Source: an uncultured Alphaproteobacteria bacterium (GTDB lineage Bacteria > Pseudomonadota > Alphaproteobacteria > Rs-D84). Taken from it: a DNA stretch of 9,480 bases. Under the pieces are notes generated by a model. That model saw only the letters and a list, made by a program, of their open reading frames with translations, searched no databases and was not told where the DNA came from. The translations under genes and the position numbers were made by a program. Positions 1-6,196 of this stretch are shown one piece after another. Within the stretch, counting starts at the first letter, position 1. Each line of letters opens with the position of its first letter. The stretch lies in the NCBI GenBank assembly GCA_946611025.1, contig CAMOCR010000024.1:1-9480 (forward strand), in the 5' to 3' direction.

Positions 1-489
1 AATCGATATTTTGCCCGTCTTTTTGAAATCTTTTTTGAAATTCGTTTTCTGTGGGCGGTCATCATCAATATCGCGTGAATTGTGATTGCGTGCGCCACCA
101 TTGTTATTGTTTTGTTGCTTTTTTGATGTGTTTGGTTTTTCATCCACTTCGACCGCATCTGCGGCATTTTCGCGCGCAGCTAACTGATTTTTCACTTGTT
201 CGTATTCATCGGCTTCGCGGGCAATTTCTGCTTCGCGTGCGGCGCGTTGCGCTTCTTCGGCAGCCTCGCGTGCTTTGCGTTCTTCTTCGCGGGCGCGGGC
301 GGCTTCCAGCACTGCGCGCAACTTGTCATCGGCGGCATTATGTGATTGTGCCGGCGCGACCGGTTCTTCGCGTAATTCTTTGCTGCCGGGGGCAACAATA
401 CGGCGACGACGTTCAACAAAAACAGAATCGCCTTTTTTGCTGTGAACCGCATCCAATGTTACAGATTTTCCAAGTGTCAGTGTTGCCAT
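1..489 (-). CDS. infB: Translation initiation factor IF-2, N-terminal part (runs off the left edge)
   Basis: This is the first 163 codons of a gene that continues past position 1 with no stop. IF-2 is the GTPase that delivers initiator tRNA to the 30S subunit; only its poorly conserved N-terminal region lies here, not the G domain. Seen: a start reading MATLTLGKSVTLD followed by a basic patch (VERRRR, about residues 36-41), an Ala/Glu/Arg-rich stretch likely to form a long charged helix or coiled coil (about 62-105), a polar Gln/Asn linker, and a basic segment ending TGKISI. That last piece resembles the G(R/K)L(T)I segment of alphaproteobacterial IF-2 just before its conserved part. The start is supported by GGAG (496-499) 6 nt upstream. 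It lies 58 nt after nusA on the same strand, the classic nusA-infB pairing. The call rests on N-terminal pattern plus context, since the diagnostic GTPase motifs are outside the window. Confidence 0.9.
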   Translation of the reverse strand, partial: MATLTLGKSVTLDAVHSKKGDSVFVERRRRIVAPGSKELREEPVAPAQSHNAADDKLRAVLEAARAREEERKAREAAEEAQRAAREAEIAREADEYEQVKNQLAARENAADAVEVDEKPNTSKKQQNNNNGGARNHNSRDIDDDRPQKTNFKKDFKKTGKISI

Positions 490-490
490 T

Positions 491-505
491 AAATACTCCG
501 TATTT
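491..505 (-). promoter_or_regulatory. Small hairpin presenting the infB ribosome binding site
   Basis: In the infB mRNA, AAAUAC and GUAUUU form a perfect 6-bp inverted repeat around a 3-nt loop GGA. The Shine-Dalgarno GGAG lies in the loop and the first base of the 3' arm, 6 nt before the AUG. The stem is mostly A-U and therefore weak. It could modulate initiation, for example with temperature, but this is inferred from base pairing only. Confidence 0.4.
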
Positions 506-514
506 TAATGTTTT

Positions 515-541
515 GTGTGCAAAGCTTTGCACCTTGCACAC
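515..541 (-). repeat. Nested inverted repeats in the nusA-infB gap
   Basis: GTGTGCAA (515-522) and TTGCACAC (534-541) are perfect inverted copies. Inside is a 16-bp perfect palindrome GTGCAAAGCTTTGCAC (517-532). In RNA the two hairpins share an arm, so they are mutually exclusive. No U-run follows on the transcribed (minus) strand; the next bases are AAAACA. It is therefore not a standard terminator. An RNA switch, a processing site, or a DNA palindrome bound by a protein are all possible. Confidence 0.5.
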
Positions 542-547
542 TGTGGT

Positions 548-2086
548 TTATTCTTCGTCCTGGGTTATGCCATATGCGACTTCGCGGGCCTTCATAATAA
601 CACGACCAGCCAAGCGTTCGCTCATTGTGTCTTCGCCCAAGATTTCGACCAATTCATCAGATGACAAGTCAGCCAAATCAGCAACAGATTTTATGCCGTT
701 TTCACCCAATTTCATGATGATTGGACGTTTGATAAAGTCAAACTTTAACAAGTCATCGGTCATGCCCAATTTGTGGCCATTGTCGATGTAATCTTGTTCC
801 AGTTTCGCCAGATAATCTTTGGCGCGTTTTTGCAATTCTGCCGCCAATTCTGGTGTGAACCCTTCGATAGATTCAAGTTCGCTGCTGTCAACAAATGCGA
901 CTTCTTCGACAGTGCGGAACCCTTCGGTAATCAACAGGTGGGCAATCATTTCATCAACATCCAATGCGCTGATGAACAATTCGGTCTTTTCTTTGAATTC
1001 GCGTGCGCGACGTTCTTGTTCTTCGGTTTCATTCATAACATCAATGTTCCAACCCGTCAATTGTGACGCCAAGCGGACATTTTGACCGCGGCGACCAATT
1101 GCCAAAGATTGTTGGTCTTCGGTGACAACAACCGCGGCGGTGTGTGTATCTTCGTCAACGATGATTTTTGCGACCTTGGCCGGTTGCATTGCGTTCACAA
1201 TGAACACCGCCGGGTCTTCGGAATACAAAATAACATCGATTTTTTCACCATGGCATTCGTTGATAACCGGTTGAATACGTGTACCCTTGATACCAACGGT
1301 CATACCAACCGCGTCAATCGATGGATCAGCCGTTTCCACAGCGATTTTTGCGTGTGAACCCGGTGCGCGTGATACAGATTTAATTTTAATCAACCCTTCG
1401 TAAATTTCAGGAACTTCTTGGACAAACAGCTTTTCCATAAACATTGGGTGTGTACGGGTCAAGAAAATTTGTGGGCCCGAATTGGAACGCGCAACATCCA
1501 TAATCAACGCGCGAACACGGTCACCGACCGCCAAGCGTTCGCCCGGGATAAGTTCGCTGCCCTTGATATAACCTTCGGCCTTGCCATTGATGTCGACAAA
1601 CACATTGCCAAATTCAATACGTTTTACAACACCAGATACGATGTCGCCAATATTGTCTTTGAATTCTTCGTATTGACGACCCTTTTCGGCATCACGAACA
1701 CGCGCAGTCATCATTTGACGTGCAGTTTGAAACGCCATGCGGCCGAATTCTGGTTCTGGTAATGGGTCTTCGACCGTGTCACCAACAGATGGGTTTTTTG
1801 CGTATTTTTTTGCCTGGGATACAGTCAACATTGTGCTGGGGTCATATTCTTCGCCGGCACTTTCCGGTGATTCAATAACTGTAAACAAACGTTTTACATG
1901 AATTGCACCGTTTTTGCGGTCGATGTTTGCAACAATATTAAATTCTTCGCCGTATTTGTGCTTGGCTATTTTTGCAATGGCCGCTTCCAATGATTCGATA
2001 ACAATTTCGCGATCGATTTGTTTTTCCTGGGCCAGCGAGTCAATGGCCAACAACAAATCCTGACGTGGCATAGATTCAAAAGACAT
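548..2086 (-). CDS. nusA: Transcription termination/antitermination factor NusA
   Basis: NusA (512 aa) binds RNA polymerase and nascent RNA in the cytoplasm and controls pausing, termination and antitermination. Domains in order: N-terminal RNAP-binding domain (about 1-130); S1 domain (about 145-210, containing GDIVSGVVKRIEFGNVFVDI); KH1 (about 228-295, with GIKGTRIQPVINE and GEKIDVI); KH2 (about 300-355, with AIGRRGQNVRLASQLTGW); then two C-terminal helix-hairpin-helix repeats (about 365-430 and 440-505), the second containing GENGIKSVADLADLSSDEL, and an acidic tail. Length and order match proteobacterial NusA with the C-terminal acidic repeats. The start is set by AAGGAG at 2095-2100, 8 nt upstream, and by the typical N-terminus reading DLLLAIDSLAQEK. 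It is followed by infB after 58 nt; ylxR, often between them, is missing, and rimP is not upstream. A promoter and a structured leader precede it. Confidence 0.97.
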   Translation of the reverse strand: MSFESMPRQDLLLAIDSLAQEKQIDREIVIESLEAAIAKIAKHKYGEEFNIVANIDRKNGAIHVKRLFTVIESPESAGEEYDPSTMLTVSQAKKYAKNPSVGDTVEDPLPEPEFGRMAFQTARQMMTARVRDAEKGRQYEEFKDNIGDIVSGVVKRIEFGNVFVDINGKAEGYIKGSELIPGERLAVGDRVRALIMDVARSNSGPQIFLTRTHPMFMEKLFVQEVPEIYEGLIKIKSVSRAPGSHAKIAVETADPSIDAVGMTVGIKGTRIQPVINECHGEKIDVILYSEDPAVFIVNAMQPAKVAKIIVDEDTHTAAVVVTEDQQSLAIGRRGQNVRLASQLTGWNIDVMNETEEQERRAREFKEKTELFISALDVDEMIAHLLITEGFRTVEEVAFVDSSELESIEGFTPELAAELQKRAKDYLAKLEQDYIDNGHKLGMTDDLLKFDFIKRPIIMKLGENGIKSVADLADLSSDELVEILGEDTMSERLAGRVIMKAREVAYGITQDEE

Positions 2087-2119
2087 GTCCGTATCTCCTT
2101 GTGCTGTTTGTCTTTCTTA

Positions 2120-2169
2120 CTTAAAGAGCGGGGTTTTGCAACCCCGCCCCTAAAACTTTTACTTTTAAG
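2120..2169 (-). promoter_or_regulatory. Structured element in the nusA 5' leader (possible attenuator)
   Basis: A strong hairpin has 8-bp arms GCGGGGTT (2128-2135) and AACCCCGC (2140-2147) with a 4-nt loop. It is enclosed by a 6-bp outer stem, cttaaa (2120-2125) with tttaag (2164-2169). It lies between the predicted nusA promoter and the nusA ribosome binding site, and the gene on the far side is divergent, so it cannot simply terminate an upstream operon. On the minus strand only TCTTTAAG follows the hairpin, which is a weak U-tract. Autoregulation by NusA through this leader is an inference by analogy with the E. coli nusA operon, which is autoregulated. Confidence 0.5.
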
Positions 2170-2179
2170 AACACAACAA

Positions 2180-2207
2180 ATTATAAACACGAATCGTTAA
2201 AATGCAA
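2180..2207 (-). promoter_or_regulatory. Predicted nusA-infB promoter
   Basis: On the minus strand there is a perfect -10 hexamer TATAAT (2180-2185). Sixteen nt upstream is a poor -35 match, TTGCAT (2202-2207). The flank further upstream (about 2208-2250) is AT-rich. Transcription would begin near 2172-2174, giving a leader of about 87 nt that contains the hairpin element. The -35 is weak, so the call rests on the -10, the spacing and the location. Confidence 0.5.
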
Positions 2208-2250
2208 GAAAAAACATAATACAAAAGCAATTTATATTGGGTACATATAA

Positions 2251-2279
2251 TTGACACCCGCGGTTTTGGGGTCTATACT
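2251..2279 (+). promoter_or_regulatory. Strong sigma70-type promoter of the lptF operon
   Basis: TTGACA (2251-2256), a 17-nt spacer, and TATACT (2274-2279) match the consensus at 11 of 12 positions with ideal spacing. Counting 7 nt from the last base of the -10 puts +1 at 2286, which is the A of the lptF ATG. No Shine-Dalgarno is present between the -10 and the ATG (the sequence is GCGATT). The transcript is therefore predicted to be leaderless. Confidence 0.8.
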
Positions 2280-2285
2280 GCGATT

Positions 2286-3344
2286 ATGACGATTATAAAC
2301 AGATATTTTTCGCGCCAATTGATAATGGTGTTTTTTATGCTGTTGGCGGTTTTGACGGGGTTGGCATGGATGGTGCAAATAATGTCCATGATGAAGTTCC
2401 TGATGAACTATGGCGTGAATATGGGCGATTTTATCGGGCTGACCGCGTTGATGATACCGTTTATTATTTCGATTATTATCCCGTTTGTCACATTTATTGC
2501 GATAATTTTCGTTTATAACAAGCTGATTGCAGATAACGAAGTGACGGTTATGGCGGCGTCTGGCCTGTCGCCCGCCCAGATTGCCCGCCCCGCGTTGCGT
2601 CTGGCGGCAATTTTGACCGTTGCACATTTGATTTTGAATATATTTATTGTTCCCGCCAGCCAGGTTGAATTTTATGATATGCAATGGAATTTGCGGTATG
2701 GTTTGGCACACCTGAAATTAAAAGAGGCGGCGTTTACAGAATTATCATCAGGATTGGTTGTGTATGTTGATAATGTTTCGGGACATGATTTGTCGCATGT
2801 AATGCTGTCAGATATGCGGGATGCGCGTTCACAAATGACAATCTTTGCAGAAAAGGGTAAATTGGTTGCAACGGTGCGCGGTTTATCGATTGTTATGACC
2901 AACGGTTCGGTCCAGGGTAATGGCGATGCAACCGTCACGGGAACATTTGATGTGTTCGATATGGATTTGAATGTCGCAAACAAATCATCGTCATCGTCAT
3001 ATCGTGTGCGCAGTGTTTCAACATGGCAATTGCTGCGTGATGTTTTTGATGCGCCAACGGTGAAACGACATCGTTCAATACTAACCGAATTGGCGACGAG
3101 AATTCTGGACCCGATTATGAATCTTATGTTAGCAGCATTATGTTTGGCAATCTTGTTGCGTTCATCACTGTTGCGGCGCCGTACCAGTTTTGCACCCGTT
3201 ATGGCGGTTGTGGCGATGGCGGTTGTGATGGCTGGGTTTATGTCTGGGACAAACATGATTGACAGTATTACAGATTTTGCAATTTTGATGTTATCACAAT
3301 TTGTTCTGTTGATGCTGGTTTTGGGTGTGTTATATAAAAAATAA
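2286..3344 (+). CDS. lptF: LPS export ABC transporter permease, LptF (LptF/LptG family)
   Basis: LptF and LptG, with the ATPase LptB, pull lipopolysaccharide out of the inner membrane and pass it to the periplasmic bridge. This 352-aa protein has the family layout: three N-terminal membrane helices (about 10-30, 50-75, 102-122), a periplasmic beta-jellyroll-like domain (about 130-250), and three C-terminal helices (about 272-292, 302-320, 330-349). The cytoplasmic coupling region between helices 2 and 3 reads NEVTVMAASGLSPAQIARPAL (84-104), typical of the family. The jellyroll has GLVVYVDNVSG and FAEKGKLVATVRGLSIVMTNGSVQ-like strands that resemble alphaproteobacterial LptF more than LptG. A run of five serines (234-238) is coded by alternating TCA/TCG. 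In relatives lptG often lies between lptF and lptD; here only one permease gene is present, so its partner must be elsewhere, and an LptG identity is not fully excluded. The gene starts at the predicted +1 of its promoter. Confidence 0.88.
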   Translation: MTIINRYFSRQLIMVFFMLLAVLTGLAWMVQIMSMMKFLMNYGVNMGDFIGLTALMIPFIISIIIPFVTFIAIIFVYNKLIADNEVTVMAASGLSPAQIARPALRLAAILTVAHLILNIFIVPASQVEFYDMQWNLRYGLAHLKLKEAAFTELSSGLVVYVDNVSGHDLSHVMLSDMRDARSQMTIFAEKGKLVATVRGLSIVMTNGSVQGNGDATVTGTFDVFDMDLNVANKSSSSSYRVRSVSTWQLLRDVFDAPTVKRHRSILTELATRILDPIMNLMLAALCLAILLRSSLLRRRTSFAPVMAVVAMAVVMAGFMSGTNMIDSITDFAILMLSQFVLLMLVLGVLYKK

Positions 3345-5359
3345 TGAAACGTGTAATTTTTGCATTTTTATCAATGTTTGTGACGGCGCCGTTGTTTGCG
3401 GTGGCGATTGATGTCAACGAACCCAAGACAATTCAATCGGAAAAAATCGAATATGATGTCAAAACGGGCGCAATAAAAACATCGGGCAAAACCGAAATTA
3501 CAAACGCAACCGGGCAACGTATGACATTGACTGATTCTTATCTGTCGCAAAAGGGCAAAGATGTTTCTGGCAATGATGTAAAAATGTGGCTGGGGCAACA
3601 TGTATATGTTGAATCAAAAAATATCACACGCAATGGAAACGACACAGTGGCAACGGATGCCATGTTCACCGCATGCGATGGTTGTGACAGTTTTGGCAAT
3701 GCATGGGAAATTTGGGCATCGAAAATAAGACATGAACTGGATGACCGTATGTTGTATTTTTACAACATGGTGTTATGGGCATATGATGTTCCAGTGTTAT
3801 GGTTTCCATACTATTCAATGCCGGACCCCGGGGTTAAACATAAAAGCGGTTTGTTGATGCCCAGTTTCGGGTCAACTAATAAAATGGGTACACAAATAAA
3901 TGTGCCGGTATATGTCGCGTTTTCGGATACGCATGATGCGACATTTACATTGTCTTATTTAACCCAAGAAAATCCATTGTTCCAATTGGAACACCGTTTG
4001 AATTTATCGCATGCAGAATTTCGTACACGCGGTTCATATACGCATAACCGCGCGGGTGACAATCGTTGGCATATATTTAACAACGATAAAATTGATTTAG
4101 GCGAACATGCGCGTGCATCAATTTATATTGCGCGTGCGTCTGATAAAACATATTTACAGAAATATGGGTTCTATAACGATCAGCCGTATCTTGATTCGGG
4201 TGCAAAATTGGAATTGTTTGTGAATTCTGGATATGTGGTTGCAGATACCCATTCGTTCCAGGAATTGCGTGCGCGCAGCAATTGGCACGGTGTTGCGCCA
4301 ACAGGCAACATATTACCAAATATTCGTGGTTCGTTCCAGACAGACCCGTTCTTTTATGAAACATATGCAACGGTTGATACCGATGTTTTGGGGGTTGTTG
4401 GTGACGGAACATCGGCACAACGTTTTGTGGGTGATGTGCGCATAACCAGTCCGTGGACATTATGGGGTGGTAATCGCATAACGGCATCGGTTGCGGCACG
4501 ATATGATTTTTATAATTTTGATAATACAATAATGGCAGATGGTGACACGTTTTCAGGTGTTAAAAATCGGTTTTTACCAAATGGATATTTGGAATGGGGG
4601 TTACCGTTGGTGCGCCCAGGAGACACATGGACCCAAACGATTGAACCGCGTGCGCGGTTAACCGTGCGTCGCCATATTGATGATGGGCAATTTGCCCAAG
4701 ACAATGATTCGGCTGGGGCTTTTTTATCGGATTCGGTGTTGTTTTCGTCTAATCGATTTGCAGGGTATGATTTGTGGGAAAATGGGACATTTGCCGATTA
4801 TGGCGTGCGATGGGCGGCGTTTAATCCAGATGGTCGCAATGTTGAGGTATTTGTCGGTCAATCTTATGATTTTGATAAACGTGCCGATACCGATTTGAAC
4901 AGCGGTTTTCATACATTTGGTTCGGATTATGTTGGGCGCATTAGTTTTAATAATTCAAAATGGTTGGATTTGTCTGGACGTGTTCGTTTTGACCGTGATT
5001 CGTTTGATTTGCGTCATGCAGAATCGTCCGCGCGAATTGGCACAAATGAAACATATTTGTCGGTTGGACATATTTGGTCGCGCCAATTGTCAAACATTGG
5101 GTCGGACGAAAATAATACAAATGAAGCGATTGCGGGTGCTGGAATAAAATTGTCGGATCGTTGGTCGTTGCAATTAAATGCAATTTATAATTGGGTTGAT
5201 GATACGTTTTTACGCCACAGTGGAACGATATTTTATAATCATCCGTGCTATTATTTTTCGATTGGTTATCGTCGTGATAATGCAGTTCGAGAAGATTATC
5301 GGGGAAACACCACAATACAATTCCGTTTTGGAATGACGGTCCAAGGTCAACATTATTAA
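3344..5359 (+). CDS. lptD: LPS-assembly outer membrane protein LptD
   Basis: LptD is the outer-membrane beta-barrel that, with the lipoprotein LptE in well-studied species, inserts LPS into the outer leaflet. The 671-aa product has a signal peptide (cleavage probably after A19, PLFA|VAID). An OstA/LptA-like periplasmic domain follows (about 25-115), with EKIEYDVKTGAIKTSGKTEI-type strands. The conserved barrel entry (about 120-175) includes YNMVLWAYDVPVLWFPYYSM and KSGLLMPSFG. A long C-terminal barrel of alternating strands ends in an aromatic residue (Y671). Cysteines are few: C111 and C114 (ACDGC) and C635 (HPCYYFSIGY), suggesting a disulfide between the N-terminal domain and the barrel as in LptD generally, though with a different count from E. 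coli. Its ATG overlaps the lptF stop (TAATG) and no ribosome binding site is evident, so translation is probably coupled to lptF. Confidence 0.95.
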   Translation: MKRVIFAFLSMFVTAPLFAVAIDVNEPKTIQSEKIEYDVKTGAIKTSGKTEITNATGQRMTLTDSYLSQKGKDVSGNDVKMWLGQHVYVESKNITRNGNDTVATDAMFTACDGCDSFGNAWEIWASKIRHELDDRMLYFYNMVLWAYDVPVLWFPYYSMPDPGVKHKSGLLMPSFGSTNKMGTQINVPVYVAFSDTHDATFTLSYLTQENPLFQLEHRLNLSHAEFRTRGSYTHNRAGDNRWHIFNNDKIDLGEHARASIYIARASDKTYLQKYGFYNDQPYLDSGAKLELFVNSGYVVADTHSFQELRARSNWHGVAPTGNILPNIRGSFQTDPFFYETYATVDTDVLGVVGDGTSAQRFVGDVRITSPWTLWGGNRITASVAARYDFYNFDNTIMADGDTFSGVKNRFLPNGYLEWGLPLVRPGDTWTQTIEPRARLTVRRHIDDGQFAQDNDSAGAFLSDSVLFSSNRFAGYDLWENGTFADYGVRWAAFNPDGRNVEVFVGQSYDFDKRADTDLNSGFHTFGSDYVGRISFNNSKWLDLSGRVRFDRDSFDLRHAESSARIGTNETYLSVGHIWSRQLSNIGSDENNTNEAIAGAGIKLSDRWSLQLNAIYNWVDDTFLRHSGTIFYNHPCYYFSIGYRRDNAVREDYRGNTTIQFRFGMTVQGQHY

Positions 5360-5374
5360 GGAAAGAGAAGGGAA

Positions 5375-6196
5375 ATGAAGTTTATAAAATATGCATTTTT
5401 GTTTGTTTTTACATTGTCGCCGGTATATGCGGCAACGGTGGTTGCAACGGTTGGCGGGGTGCCAATTACCGATACAGATATTACAGCACGAACAAAATTA
5501 ATGGCACGCCAGGGGAAAACATCGACCGACAATCGTCGTGTTGCATTGCAAAACATTATTGATGATTCGGTAAAATTAAACTATGCCGCAAATTTTGGTG
5601 TTAAACCAACCGATGAAGACGCTGCAACCGAATTAAAGCGGATGAATCTGTCGGGGCTAAGTGCATCTGAACGTGAAATGGCGATATCTGCAATCAAGGC
5701 GGAAATTGCATGGCAGGTTGTAATTGCACGAACAATTTTGCCAACAGTTGATGTGTCGCGTGATGATGTTTCGGCAATGAAAAACGATTTGTCGCGTGAC
5801 CAGGGGTTGCCAATTGAAATGACAATTGTGCGATTGGTAGATGTTCCAGAATCTGTGGTGGCGAAACTGCGCAAACCAAAAGATTGTGATGATGCGGTTA
5901 AAATGGCAGAAGACCTGGGCGGTGCGCCACAACGCTTTACCGCGGTGCAATATGAATTGTCCGCGGACATTCGTAATCGTGTTGTGGGGCTGCCGCTGCT
6001 TACATGGTCGCCACGCGTTGATGACAGTGTGTTATTGGTGTGTGGTACCAAAAAGACGGCGGAATATGGCAAACTGGACGATGTTATAAAACAAAATGCA
6101 ATGTATAAACAGGCGATGTTTATTGCCGACCAACAATTGAAACAACTGCGGCGCAAGGCGGTGGTTGTTATTAACGATGACAGATATAAATTATGA
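5375..6196 (+). CDS. surA: SurA-like periplasmic chaperone (short form)
   Basis: SurA escorts unfolded outer-membrane proteins, notably LptD, through the periplasm. The 273-aa product has a signal peptide (cleavage near A19, PVYA|A), then a SurA N-terminal domain (about 20-140) beginning with the characteristic VVATVGGVPITDTDI and a helix-rich stretch (NRRVALQNIIDDSVKLNYA). Residues about 148-225 look like one very divergent parvulin-type PPIase domain: MTIVRLV at its start and a final strand LLVCGTKK. A C-terminal helix (about 228-262) follows. E. coli SurA has about 428 aa and two parvulin domains, so this is a reduced form; many alphaproteobacterial versions are also short. C171 and C223 could form a disulfide. 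The start has a purine-rich site (GAAGGGAA) just upstream and lies 15 nt after lptD. The immediate lptD-surA linkage supports the assignment, but PPIase activity is doubtful. Confidence 0.8.
   Translation: MKFIKYAFLFVFTLSPVYAATVVATVGGVPITDTDITARTKLMARQGKTSTDNRRVALQNIIDDSVKLNYAANFGVKPTDEDAATELKRMNLSGLSASEREMAISAIKAEIAWQVVIARTILPTVDVSRDDVSAMKNDLSRDQGLPIEMTIVRLVDVPESVVAKLRKPKDCDDAVKMAEDLGGAPQRFTAVQYELSADIRNRVVGLPLLTWSPRVDDSVLLVCGTKKTAEYGKLDDVIKQNAMYKQAMFIADQQLKQLRRKAVVVINDDRYKL

Noticed and set aside
51..791. A long open frame on the plus strand opposite infB and nusA
   Set aside because: It is rich in Cys/Arg/His with no recognisable domain and runs antisense to two well-supported genes; it is a by-product of their codon use.
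2128..2147. The GC-rich hairpin as a Rho-independent terminator of a convergent or upstream gene
   Set aside because: Neighbouring genes are divergent, so nothing needs terminating here, and neither strand has a proper U-run after the stem.
2087..2285. A small RNA gene or riboswitch in the divergent region
   Set aside because: Apart from the two promoters and the nusA leader hairpin I see no known riboswitch core or tRNA-like fold.
2986..3000. TCA/TCG repeats in lptF as a phase-variable tract
   Set aside because: Only five codons with a 3- or 6-nt period; copy changes would not shift the frame, so on/off switching is not possible.
5356..5556. Open frames antisense to lptD, surA and rlmN
   Set aside because: They lack conserved motifs and credible starts, and overlap strongly supported genes.
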